From assembly GCA_946480465.1 (NCBI GenBank), contig CAMLJY010000028.1, positions 1 to 64,000 on the forward strand: a stretch of 64,000 bases of DNA. The letters run 5' to 3'. Positions 1 to 8,506 of the stretch are shown piece by piece. This DNA is from an uncultured Burkholderiales bacterium (GTDB taxonomy: Bacteria > Pseudomonadota > Gammaproteobacteria > Burkholderiales > Burkholderiaceae). Each line of letters opens with the position of its first letter. Position 1 is the stretch's first letter. The notes under the pieces were generated by a model. The model was not told the DNA's origin and did no database searches. It saw only the letters and a list, made by a program, of their open reading frames with translations. The position numbers were made by a program, and so were the translations under genes.

Positions 1-90
1 CTGGGGCTGGGGCTGGGGCTGGGGCTGGGGCTGGGGCTGGGGCTGGGGCTGGGGCCGGTGCCGGTGCCGGTGCCGGTGCCGGTGCCGGTG
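1..90. repeat. In-frame hexanucleotide tandem repeats in lipoprotein linker
   Basis: CTGGGG is repeated nine times (1-54) and CCGGTG six times (55-90). Read on the minus strand, both arrays encode alternating Ala-Pro. A longer imperfect duplication of about 30 bp lies in the other linker, at about 1279-1338. Because the units are six bases, copy-number slippage would change linker length without shifting the frame. The array continues past the left edge. Confidence 0.9.
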
Positions 91-2512
91 CGGGCGAAGG
101 CGACGGGGCGGGTGAAGGCGCGGGAGAAGGCGACGGTGCTGGCGCGCCCGACCCCAGGCGCAGCAGCCGCGCCGGGCTGTCCATCGAGTTCACCAGCACG
201 AAGGCCTTCTGCAGCGACGAGTAGGCAAAGCGCTTGTAGGTGCCATTCGCCGCCGCGGCCCCCGGGCCGCCGCTGTACACCGCGCTGCTCCAGGACAGCG
301 TGTCCAGGTTCAGCGTGTAGACCGTGTCGCCGCCGTGCCAGGCGACGATGCGGCCGGTGGACTCGTCATAGGCGAGGCCGGGATACGGCGCGTTGACGAT
401 GGCGGCGGCGCCGGCCGACGGAATCGCTTGACGCGTATACCGTCCGTTAGCCAGGTCGTAGACCCAGGCCTGGCCGCCGCCCACCATCACCAGCTTGCGC
501 CGCACGGGGTCGACGATGCCGGTCATGTGGTAGTCGATGGCCTGGCTCGAGCCCAGCTGCGTGAAGCGGTTGGCCGAGGCGTCGTAGGTATAGAGGTTCC
601 AGTCGTCGTGCACCAGCACCTGGCCGGTCACGCGGTCATAGGCGGTCACCAGGCCCGGCACGGGGCGCGGAATCGGCCCGCTGGGCTTGACCTGCTGCCA
701 GCGCAGGGTGGCCATGTCCAGCAGCCAGGTGTCGTTGCCCAGCGCGCCGGCGGCGGCCGCGTAGCCGCCGCCGATGACGAACATCTTGTCGACGTTCTCC
801 ATGTACGCCAGGCCGTCGTAGGTGTGGCGCGAATTGGGCGTGCCGTCCGCCAGCACGCCGGTGGGCGCCTTGCCCAGGTTGGTCGGCAGGCTGGGGTCGT
901 TCAGGCGCTGGGCGCTGAGGTTCGACAGGTTCAGCGCGTACAGCTCGTTGCCGTAGTAATCGTTGTGGCCGCCGCCCCAGACGATGAGGCGCTGGCGCTT
1001 GCTGTCGAGCACGCCGCCGCTCCAGGCCTGCACCACGTTGCCGCAATTCGAATAGAAGGCGTAGCCCGAGCCGTTGAAGTTGTTGGGCGGGCAATGCTGC
1101 CGCAGCGCGGTGTTGGCCAGTGTCTGCCAGCCGCCACCCTGGGACGGCGGCGGTGATGGCGCCGGTGCCGGGCTGGGCGCCGGGGCTGGTGAAGGCGCCG
1201 GCGCAGGTGCGGGGCTGGGGGACGGAGCGGGAGCGGGGCTGGGCGCCGGGGCTGGCACCGGCGATGGTGCCGGCGACGGGTTGGGCGAAGGCGCCGGGGC
1301 CGGGGCCGGGTTGGGCGAAGGCGCCGGGGCCGGCGCGGGCGCGGGCGCCGAGCCGGCCGCCAGCCGAAACACCCAGGCGTTCTGGTCGATGTCGTTGATC
1401 AGCGCGAACACGCCGTACTGCGGCACGTAGCCGAAGCGGCCGAAGGTGCCCTGCACCGGCGCCTTGGCGCTTGGCCCCTCGCCGGTCGCCACCTGGGTCC
1501 AGGCGCCGGTGTCCATGTTCAGTGCCCACACCTGGCTGCCGCCGTGCCAGGCCACGATGCGGTCGGCCACCGGGTCGTAACCGATGCCGGGCGACTGCTT
1601 GCTGGTGACGAAGGCCGGAGCATCGACGGTCTGCATCCGCGTCATCGTGTTCGTCGCCAGGTCCACCACCTGCACGCCGTCGCCGATCATCACGAACTTG
1701 CGGCGCTTGCTGTCGATGGCGGCCGAGAGGTGGTAATCCACCTGCATCTCGCCACCGAGTCGGGTGTACTTGCCGGTCTCCCCGGACCAGGCGAAGAAGC
1801 CTGCCGTGTCCTTGACGTACACATTGCGGGTTAGCGCATCGTAGACCGCCATGGTGCCGTACTGCTGCGTCGGCGCGTTGGTGCCCACCAGCTGCCAGCG
1901 TCCGGCGCTGAAGTCGTAGGTCCAGGTGTCCGCCGCGCCGAAGCCGCAGGGCGACAGCGCGCCGTTGACGCTGAAGAAGCGGTCTGAATGGGCGATGTAG
2001 GTGAGGCCGTCGTAGGTGTGGCGCGAGGTGGGCGTGCCGTCCGGCAGCGCCGGCGTGCAATTGGCCTGCGCCGTGGCACGGCTCGGCTCGACGATGCGGC
2101 GGATGCTCATGGTGGGCAGGTCCAGGGCGTACATCTCATTGCCCCAGTAGTCGGCATGCCCGCCGCCCCACACCAGCAGGCGGCTGCGCGTCGTGTCCAC
2201 CGTGCCGCCGTTCCAGGCCTGCACCAGGTACGGTGCATAGCCTTGCGGCAAGGGCGTGGGCAGCACCGAACGAATCTTGGTGTCCGGCAGCTCCAGCCAG
2301 CGCCCGGGCGCCAGGTTGGTGATGGCGGAGGCGGAGGCGCTGGCCGCTTGCACGGCCTGGGCCCGCATCGTGGGTCCGCTGGCCTGCGCTGGCGCGGCAC
2401 CGGCCTGGTCGGTTGCGGAGCCGTTGCCGCCACCGCAGCCGGCCAGGGCCAGCCCGGCGATCGCCTGGGCTATGAGAAGCGTCGTCCGGTTCGGACGGAA
2501 ATGAAGCTGCAT
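1..2512 (-). CDS. Kelch-like repeat lipoprotein with Pro/Ala linkers (3' end outside window)
   Basis: Function unknown; probably an outer-membrane or surface lipoprotein. The start at 2512 opens a type II signal peptide ending in LALAGC, with the lipidated Cys at residue 26. The frame stays open to the left edge (at least 837 codons). Two long homologous units follow, from about residues 97 and 494. Each has a QAW(N/S)GG motif, then VWGGGH-DY-GNE and DGTP-SRHTYDGL, and later an IVAWHGG motif. This is the pattern of kelch/galactose-oxidase-type beta-propeller blades. The units are separated by a Pro/Ala/Ser-rich linker (about residues 388-457). A second such linker starts near residue 790 and is still running at the edge, which suggests a third unit beyond. 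No enzyme residues are evident. It lies downstream of trkH on the same strand, 168 bp away, so co-transcription is uncertain. Confidence 0.8.
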   Translation of the reverse strand, partial: MQLHFRPNRTTLLIAQAIAGLALAGCGGGNGSATDQAGAAPAQASGPTMRAQAVQAASASASAITNLAPGRWLELPDTKIRSVLPTPLPQGYAPYLVQAWNGGTVDTTRSRLLVWGGGHADYWGNEMYALDLPTMSIRRIVEPSRATAQANCTPALPDGTPTSRHTYDGLTYIAHSDRFFSVNGALSPCGFGAADTWTYDFSAGRWQLVGTNAPTQQYGTMAVYDALTRNVYVKDTAGFFAWSGETGKYTRLGGEMQVDYHLSAAIDSKRRKFVMIGDGVQVVDLATNTMTRMQTVDAPAFVTSKQSPGIGYDPVADRIVAWHGGSQVWALNMDTGAWTQVATGEGPSAKAPVQGTFGRFGYVPQYGVFALINDIDQNAWVFRLAAGSAPAPAPAPAPSPNPAPAPAPSPNPSPAPSPVPAPAPSPAPAPSPSPAPAPAPSPAPAPSPAPAPSPPPSQGGGWQTLANTALRQHCPPNNFNGSGYAFYSNCGNVVQAWSGGVLDSKRQRLIVWGGGHNDYYGNELYALNLSNLSAQRLNDPSLPTNLGKAPTGVLADGTPNSRHTYDGLAYMENVDKMFVIGGGYAAAAGALGNDTWLLDMATLRWQQVKPSGPIPRPVPGLVTAYDRVTGQVLVHDDWNLYTYDASANRFTQLGSSQAIDYHMTGIVDPVRRKLVMVGGGQAWVYDLANGRYTRQAIPSAGAAAIVNAPYPGLAYDESTGRIVAWHGGDTVYTLNLDTLSWSSAVYSGGPGAAAANGTYKRFAYSSLQKAFVLVNSMDSPARLLRLGSGAPAPSPSPAPSPAPSPSPAPAPAPAPAPAPAPAPAPAPAPAPAPAPAP

Positions 2513-2680
2513 GGTTCCCCTCGTGCTCGAGTCGTTGTCGAGCGGCCGCCCTGGGCCGCTCATTTCACGAGCGAGGATGTTGCCGGACCAGCGGGTGCCC
2601 GCTGAAACCACTGGTGACGGCAGCCCGGCCGTCTGTCCTGGCGGACGGTCCGCCGTGGCTTCGAATTAGGGGGGCGCGGG

Positions 2681-4138
2681 TCAGCGTCGCCAGAACAGCG
2701 GCGTCAACAGCACCAGCACGCTCAGCAGTTCCAGCCGGCCCAGCAGCATGCCGATCGTGCAAACCCAGGTCTGGAAGTCGGACAGGACGCCGAAGTTCGT
2801 GGCGGGGCCGACCAGGCCCAGGCCGGGGCCGATGTTGTTCACGGAGGCGACCACCGCGGTGAACGAAGTGACCGGATCCAGGCCGGAGGCGAGCATCAGC
2901 ATCGTCAGGCTGACCAGCGTGGCGCCGTAGATCATCATGTACGCGACGATCGCATGCATCACCTTCGGGCTGACGATGGTCCCCGCCAGCACCACCGGGT
3001 TCACCGCGTTGGGATGCACGATGCGGACCAGCTCGCGGTGCACCTGCTTCAGCAGCAGCAGCATGCGCAGCATCTTGATGCCGCCACCGGTGGAGCCGGC
3101 GCAGGTGGCGAAGCAGCCGAGCAGCAGCATCAGCAACGCGGCAAAGGCAGGCCACTGGGCGTAGTCCTGCGCGGTGTAGCCGGTGGTGGTGGCCAGCGAC
3201 ACCACGTGGAAGGCCGCGTGGCGCAGCGAATCGGCAGCCGTCGGGTAGACGTCGAACACCATCAGGTAGCCCGTCACCACGATGACGGCGCCGGCCACGA
3301 CCATGAGGTAGGCACGAACCTCCTGTTCCCGCCACAGCAACCAGGCGGAACGCTGGCGAAAGGCGACGAAGTACAGCGAGAAGTTGACGCCCGCGATCAG
3401 CATGAAGACGATGGCCACCGCCTCCAGCCGCGGCGAGTTCCAGAAGCCCAGGCTCGCGTCGTGCGACGAGAAGCCACCCAGGCCCATGGTCGTGCACATG
3501 TGCATGAAGGCATCGGCCCAGCCCATGCCGGCCCAACGATAGGCCAGGAAACAGGCCAGCGACAGCGCGAAGTACACCAGCCACAGCCCACGCGCGGTCT
3601 CGGCCATGCGCGGCGTCAGCTTGTGGTCCTTCATCGGGCCGGCCATCTCCACCTTGAAGAGCTGCGCCCCGCCGACCCCCAGCAGCGGCAGGATGGCCAC
3701 CGCCAGCACGACGATGCCCAGCCCGCCGATGAGCATCATGAAGCAGCGCCAGACGTTGATGCTCAGCGGCAGCCGGTCCAGGCCGGTGAGCACCGTGGCA
3801 CCGGTGGCGGTCAGTCCGGACATGGCCTCGAAGTAGGCGTCCGTCACGCTCAGGCCCGGAATGGCCAGCTTCAGCGGCAGCGCGGCAAAGGCCGGCAGCA
3901 GCACCCACACCAGCCCCACCAGCGCGAAGCCGTCGCTGGGCTGCAGTTCGCGCCGGTCGCGGCGCGTGGCCCAGGCCATGGCCGCGCCGACCAGCAGCGT
4001 GACCGCCATGGTCCCCATGAAGGCCCACTCGGCCGGATCGTGCGCGGCCACGGCAAAGCCCAGCGGCACCGCCATCAGCAGCGCGAACAGCATCAGCAGG
4101 CGGCCGACCAGGCCGACGACGGCAAGGGGTGCGCTCAC
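2681..4138 (-). CDS. trkH: Trk potassium uptake protein, membrane subunit TrkH
   Basis: Inner-membrane K+ translocating subunit, 485 residues, the usual TrkH length. It is hydrophobic throughout. The four pore-loop segments expected of the Trk/Ktr/HKT superfamily can be read: a TATGATV loop, a TTMGLGGFS loop, an ATTTGYT loop and an NNIGPGLG loop, each with the selectivity-filter glycine. The start is a GTG one base after the trkA stop codon, so the two subunits are almost certainly co-translated. TrkH needs the cytosolic NAD-binding TrkA, encoded directly upstream. Confidence 0.95.
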   Translation of the reverse strand: MSAPLAVVGLVGRLLMLFALLMAVPLGFAVAAHDPAEWAFMGTMAVTLLVGAAMAWATRRDRRELQPSDGFALVGLVWVLLPAFAALPLKLAIPGLSVTDAYFEAMSGLTATGATVLTGLDRLPLSINVWRCFMMLIGGLGIVVLAVAILPLLGVGGAQLFKVEMAGPMKDHKLTPRMAETARGLWLVYFALSLACFLAYRWAGMGWADAFMHMCTTMGLGGFSSHDASLGFWNSPRLEAVAIVFMLIAGVNFSLYFVAFRQRSAWLLWREQEVRAYLMVVAGAVIVVTGYLMVFDVYPTAADSLRHAAFHVVSLATTTGYTAQDYAQWPAFAALLMLLLGCFATCAGSTGGGIKMLRMLLLLKQVHRELVRIVHPNAVNPVVLAGTIVSPKVMHAIVAYMMIYGATLVSLTMLMLASGLDPVTSFTAVVASVNNIGPGLGLVGPATNFGVLSDFQTWVCTIGMLLGRLELLSVLVLLTPLFWRR

Positions 4139-4139
4139 G

Positions 4140-5564
4140 TCAGAACAGGAAGGTCGCGCCGACCTGGAACAGCTTCTCGATCTCGCGCACCATCTTCTTG
4201 CGCGGCACGAAGGCGATCACCTGGTCGTCGCGCTCGATCACCGTGTCGTGGTGCGGGATGATCACGCGCTTCTCCGGTTCGCCGTCCTGGTCCGCCGCGG
4301 ACACGGTGCGCACGATGGCGCCGATCTCCGCCCCCTTGGGCAGCGCGATCTCGTCGATGCGGCGGCCGACCACTTTGGATGTTTTCCGGTCGCCGCGCGC
4401 CACCGCCTGCAGCGCCTCGGCCGCGCCGCGGCGCAGGCTGTACACCGCCTCCACGTCGCCTCGCCGCACGTGCGCCAGCAGTTCGCCGATCACCGTCTGC
4501 GCCGGCGACAGCGCGATGTCGATCTGCGTGCCCTGCACCAGGTCGGCATAGGCACGGCGGTTGATCAGCGCCAGCACCCGCCGCGCGCCCATGCGCTTGG
4601 CGAGCAGGCAACCCATGATGTTGTCCTCGTCGTCGCTGGTCAGCGCGATGAAGAGATCGCAGTCCTCGACGTTCTCGCGCTCCAGCAGCTCCTCGTCGGT
4701 GGAGTCGCCGTGCAGCACCAGCACGTCGCTGTGCAGCTGGGTGGTCAGGTACTCGCAGCGGGTGTGGTCGGGCTCGATGATCTTCAGCCGGCAATCGTCC
4801 TGGATCATGCGTGCCAGGCGCAGGCCGATCCGGCCCCCACCGGCGATGATCACCCGCTTCACCGGCCGGTCGCGCTGGCGCAGCACGTCCAGCACGCCGC
4901 GGATGTCGCGCGTGGCGGCCAGCACGAACACCTCGTCCCCGGGCTCGATGCGGGTGTGTCCGGTGCAGACCAGGCGTTCATCGTGGCCGCGTTCGTTGCG
5001 GCGGTAGATGGCCACGACCCGCATCTCGAAATCCGGCACCAGTTGCGGCAGCTCGGAGATCACGTGGTTCACCATCGGCCCGCCGGTGACCGCGCGCACG
5101 GCGATCAGGCTGACCATGCCGCCGGCGAACTCCAGCACCTGCAGCGCCTCGGGATACTCGATCAGCTGGCGCACGGTGTTCGTCACCGAAGCCTCGGGGC
5201 AGATCACCTCGTCCACCGCAAACTCGCGCGCCAGCTTCTCCTCCTCGTCCATGAACTCCTGCAGCCGAAGCCTGGCGATGCGGGTGGGGATGCCGAACAC
5301 CTGCTGCGCCACCTTGCAGGCCACCAGGTTGGTCTCGTCGGCGGGGGCGCAGGCGATGAGCATGTCGGCGTCGCGCGCGCCGGCTGATTCCAGCACGGAG
5401 GGCTGGATGCCGTTGCCGGGGACACCACGCAGGTCCAGCCGGTCCTGCAGGTCACGCAGGCGCTGGACGTTGGTGTCGATGATCGTGATGTCGTTCTTCT
5501 CGGAGGCGAGGCTTTCCGCGACGCTCTCGCCGACCTTGCCGGCGCCGAGGATGATGATGTTCAT
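4140..5564 (-). CDS. trkA: Trk system potassium uptake regulatory subunit TrkA
   Basis: Peripheral cytoplasmic gating subunit of the Trk K+ transporter, 474 residues, close to the E. coli TrkA length. It has the duplicated RCK architecture: an N-terminal Rossmann domain opening with the GAGKVG nucleotide motif, an RCK_C domain, then a second Rossmann domain with GGGRIG near residue 240 and a second RCK_C at the C terminus. It is followed after one base by trkH. A GC-rich hairpin at 5577-5602 separates it from the end of the liv operon upstream. Confidence 0.95.
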   Translation of the reverse strand: MNIIILGAGKVGESVAESLASEKNDITIIDTNVQRLRDLQDRLDLRGVPGNGIQPSVLESAGARDADMLIACAPADETNLVACKVAQQVFGIPTRIARLRLQEFMDEEEKLAREFAVDEVICPEASVTNTVRQLIEYPEALQVLEFAGGMVSLIAVRAVTGGPMVNHVISELPQLVPDFEMRVVAIYRRNERGHDERLVCTGHTRIEPGDEVFVLAATRDIRGVLDVLRQRDRPVKRVIIAGGGRIGLRLARMIQDDCRLKIIEPDHTRCEYLTTQLHSDVLVLHGDSTDEELLERENVEDCDLFIALTSDDEDNIMGCLLAKRMGARRVLALINRRAYADLVQGTQIDIALSPAQTVIGELLAHVRRGDVEAVYSLRRGAAEALQAVARGDRKTSKVVGRRIDEIALPKGAEIGAIVRTVSAADQDGEPEKRVIIPHHDTVIERDDQVIAFVPRKKMVREIEKLFQVGATFLF

Positions 5565-5576
5565 CCGCGGATCATA

Positions 5577-5602
5577 GGCGGGGCCGCCCCGGCGGCCCCG
5601 CC
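5577..5602. terminator. Strong GC hairpin between livF and trkA
   Basis: Two perfectly complementary 12-base arms (ggcggggccgcc / ggcggccccgcc) flank a 2-base centre, directly after the livF stop and before the trkA start. There is no T-tract, so it is either a weak or Rho-assisted terminator or an mRNA-stabilising structure. Confidence 0.5.
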
Positions 5603-5606
5603 GGTC

Positions 5607-6302
5607 TCAAACCTCCAGCCACTCCTTGCGCACGTAGCTGTTGGCCTTCAACTCCGCCGGCGTGCCCTCGAACACGATCTGCCCGTGGCCCATCACCAGG
5701 CAGCGCTCGCTGACCTCCAAGGCGATCGTCAGCTTCTGCTCCACCAGCAGCACCGAGATGCCGCGGCGCTTCAGCTCGCGCAGGTACTCGGCCACCAGCT
5801 CGACGATCTTCGGCGCCAGCCCCTCGGTGGGCTCGTCGATCATGATCAGGTCGGGGTCGCCCATCAGCGTGCGGCACAGCGTGAGCATCTGCTGCTCACC
5901 GCCGGACAGCACGCCGGCCTCGGTGTGCTGGCGTTCCCGCAGCCGGGGGAACATGCCGTACATGTCGTTGAAGGACCAGCGCGGGTTCTTCTTGCCGCGC
6001 TTCTCGCCCAGCATCAGGTTCTGGTGCACCGTCAGCTTGGGAAAGATGTCGCGGTTCTCCGGCACGTAGCCGATGCCGAGGTGCGCGATCTCGTAGGCCT
6101 GCTGGCCCAGGATGGGCCTGTCGCGCCAGGTGATGCCGCCCTGCCCCTCGACCAGGCCCATGATGGTCTTGACGGTCGTCGATCGGCCGGAACCATTGCG
6201 GCCCAGCAGCGCGACGATCTCGCCCGGCTTGACCTCGAAGCTGACGCCATGCAGCACATGGCTCTTGCCGTAGAAGGCGTGCAGGTCGTTGAGCTTGAGC
6301 AT
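5607..6302 (-). CDS. livF: Branched-chain amino acid ABC transporter ATP-binding protein LivF
   Basis: Second ATPase of the HAAT-family ABC importer, 231 residues, the normal LivF length. The start chosen (ATG at 6302) begins the conserved MLKLNDLHAFYG opening; the frame is open further upstream only as a shadow of livG. Present are the LSGGEQQ signature, a DEPTEGL Walker B and the switch region (VEQK). The Walker A reads GRNGSGRS: the normally invariant lysine is arginine (residue 40, CGA codon), which is unusual. Last gene of the liv operon, 5 bp after livG. Confidence 0.93.
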   Translation of the reverse strand: MLKLNDLHAFYGKSHVLHGVSFEVKPGEIVALLGRNGSGRSTTVKTIMGLVEGQGGITWRDRPILGQQAYEIAHLGIGYVPENRDIFPKLTVHQNLMLGEKRGKKNPRWSFNDMYGMFPRLRERQHTEAGVLSGGEQQMLTLCRTLMGDPDLIMIDEPTEGLAPKIVELVAEYLRELKRRGISVLLVEQKLTIALEVSERCLVMGHGQIVFEGTPAELKANSYVRKEWLEV

Positions 6303-6307
6303 GGTTT

Positions 6308-7087
6308 TCAGTGCCCCGCCGCTTGCTGCTCGGCCAGCACCGAGCCGAGATACGCCTCCTGCACCCGTGCATTGGCGCGCACCGCATCGGGCACGTCGAA
6401 GGCGATGACCTCGCCATACACCAGCACCGCGATCTTGTCGGCCAGGCCGAACACCACGCCCATGTCGTGCTCCACCGTGAGCAGGGTCTTGCCGGCAGTG
6501 ACCTCGCGGATCAACTGGATGAAGCGCTTCGTCTCGCTCTTGCTCATGCCGGCCGTGGGCTCGTCCAGCAGGATGACGCTGGAGCCGCCGGCGATGGTGA
6601 TGCCGATCTCCAGCGCGCGCTGTTCGGCATAGGTCAGGTTCATCGCCAGGTGGTCGCGCCGGCGTTCCAGCTTGATCATCGCCAGCACCTCTTCGGCGCG
6701 GTCGTTCGCGTCGCGGGCATTCGCCAGGAACTTCCAGAACGAATAGCGGTAGCCCTGCGACCACAACACGGCGCAGCGCAGGTTCTCGAACACCGACAGG
6801 CGCGTAAAGAGGTTGCTAACCTGGAAACTGCGCGACAGCCCACGACGGTTGATCTGGTAGGGCGTGAGGCCGCCGATCGGCTCGCCGTTGAGCAGGATGT
6901 CGCCGCTGCTGGGGCCGAAGCGGCCGCTGACGAGGTTGAACAGCGTCGACTTGCCCGCACCGTTCGGTCCGATGATGGCCACGCGTTCACCGGGCCTCAC
7001 CGCCAGGTTGGCGCCGCGGATGATCTCGGTCCTGCCGAAGCTCTTGCGCACGTCGCGCAGTTCGATGGCGAATGCTGCGGTGCTCAC
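6308..7087 (-). CDS. livG: Branched-chain amino acid ABC transporter ATP-binding protein LivG
   Basis: First ATPase of the importer, 259 residues. The start is a GTG at 7087 that overlaps the livM stop (GTGA), a typical translational-coupling arrangement. Walker A is intact (GPNGAGKS). The LivG-type signature region (TYAEQRALEIG) replaces a classical LSGGQ. The Walker B ends in LLDEPTAGM and is followed by the VEHDMGVVF switch His segment. The protein would pair with LivF under the LivH/LivM permeases. Confidence 0.95.
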   Translation of the reverse strand: MSTAAFAIELRDVRKSFGRTEIIRGANLAVRPGERVAIIGPNGAGKSTLFNLVSGRFGPSSGDILLNGEPIGGLTPYQINRRGLSRSFQVSNLFTRLSVFENLRCAVLWSQGYRYSFWKFLANARDANDRAEEVLAMIKLERRRDHLAMNLTYAEQRALEIGITIAGGSSVILLDEPTAGMSKSETKRFIQLIREVTAGKTLLTVEHDMGVVFGLADKIAVLVYGEVIAFDVPDAVRANARVQEAYLGSVLAEQQAAGH

Positions 7088-8502
7088 GCGGACTCCCTTC
7101 GCTTGATCTCCTTCTCGATCTCCTCCTGGATCGTGCTCCACTCGCGCGCAAAACTGCGCCGCGTGAACTCGAACATCAGCGCCCCGACGACCAGCACGAA
7201 GCCGGCACCGAACCAACTGTCCAGGCCCTTGGCGTTCAGCGTCGCGCCCATGAACGTCATCTCCGGGCCCAGCGCGCTGTTGAGCTGCAGGTGGTAGACC
7301 ATCTCGATCATCGCCGCGGCACCGGCCAGCGCCACCAGCGCAGAGCCGCCGAGCGCCAGGTACGAGGTCCACAGCCGCCTGAGCTTGCCGAAGGCCGCGA
7401 GCCGCAGGTTCATCATCACCAGGCTCGCGATGCCGCCGGGCGCATACATCACCATGAACAGGAAGACGATGCCCAGGTAGAGCAGCCAGGCCTTGGTCAG
7501 CTCCGACAGCAGCACCAGCGCGATCACCATCAGCACCGCGCCGATGATCGGCCCGAAGAAGAAGGTGGCGCCGCCGAGGAACACGAAGAGCAGGTAGGCG
7601 CCGGAACGCGCCGCCCCCACCACTTCAGCGGTCACGATCTCGAAATTCAAGGCGCCCAGCCCGCCCGAGATGCCGGCGAAGAAGCCGGAGATCATGAAGG
7701 CCAGGTAGCGCACGTGCTGCGTGCTGTAGCCGATGAACTCCACCCGCTCGGGGTTGTCGCGCACGGCGTTGAGGATGCGGCCGAGCGGCGTGCGCGTCAG
7801 CGCGTACATCAGCGCGGTCGAGACGAAGCAGTAGACCGCGATCAGGTAGTAGACCTGGATCTGCGGCCCGAAGCTGATGCCCAGCACCGGCTCGCCCACG
7901 ACCCGGTTGCCGGAGACGCCGCCCTCGCCGCCGAAGAACTCGGGGATCATCAGCGACATCGACCACACCAGCTCGCCGATGCCGAGCGTGATCATCGCGA
8001 AGGTGGTGCCGCTCTTCTTGGTCGTTACGTAGCCCAGCAGCGCCGCAAAGAAGAGCCCGGCCAGCCCGCCCACCATCGGAATCAGGCTGACCGGCAGCGA
8101 GAGCGCGCCCGCGCTCACCAGGTTCAGCGTGTGGATGGCCAGGAAGGAGCCCAGGCCGCTGTACACCGCGGCGCCGAAGCTCAGCATGCCCCCCTGCCCC
8201 AGCAGGATGTTGTAGGCCAGGCAGACGATGATCGCGATGCCCATCTGCGACAGCATGGTCTGCGCGAAGCTGCTGGTCCACAGCAGCGGCACCACGAACA
8301 GCACCAGCGCGTACAGGCCCCAGATGAGCCAGCGGCCCACGTTGATCGGCTTGAAGTGGTAGTGCGGGCGCGATTCGCGCACGTGCGCGGTCTCCCCCAT
8401 CGGGGCCGTCGTGGCAGCGGCCGCGCCGTGCGCACGCAGCGGCGCCTGCGTGGCCGCCACCGGGGCCACGTTGCCGGCCTGGGCCCGGGTCGTCGTGTTC
8501 AT
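7084..8502 (-). CDS. livM: Branched-chain amino acid ABC transporter permease LivM
   Basis: Inner-membrane permease, 472 residues. A polar, Ala/Thr-rich cytoplasmic extension of about 50 residues precedes the first membrane helix and is longer than in E. coli LivM. The rest is strongly hydrophobic, with the family's GQGGMLSFG motif and an RDNPERVEFIG loop, the EAA-like contact for the ATPases. It starts 4 bp after livH ends and overlaps livG by 4 bp. Confidence 0.95.
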   Translation of the reverse strand: MNTTTRAQAGNVAPVAATQAPLRAHGAAAATTAPMGETAHVRESRPHYHFKPINVGRWLIWGLYALVLFVVPLLWTSSFAQTMLSQMGIAIIVCLAYNILLGQGGMLSFGAAVYSGLGSFLAIHTLNLVSAGALSLPVSLIPMVGGLAGLFFAALLGYVTTKKSGTTFAMITLGIGELVWSMSLMIPEFFGGEGGVSGNRVVGEPVLGISFGPQIQVYYLIAVYCFVSTALMYALTRTPLGRILNAVRDNPERVEFIGYSTQHVRYLAFMISGFFAGISGGLGALNFEIVTAEVVGAARSGAYLLFVFLGGATFFFGPIIGAVLMVIALVLLSELTKAWLLYLGIVFLFMVMYAPGGIASLVMMNLRLAAFGKLRRLWTSYLALGGSALVALAGAAAMIEMVYHLQLNSALGPEMTFMGATLNAKGLDSWFGAGFVLVVGALMFEFTRRSFAREWSTIQEEIEKEIKRRESA

Positions 8503-8506
8503 CCTG

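Noticed and set aside
335..1156. Plus-strand frames in the kelch lipoprotein region
   Set aside because: The minus-strand frame is continuously open from 2512 to the edge, has a lipobox and repeated motifs; the plus-strand frames have neither.
1..1350. CRISPR-like repeats at the left edge and near 1140-1350
   Set aside because: These are short hexamer or Pro/Ala-codon repeats inside a coding frame, without spacers of constant length.
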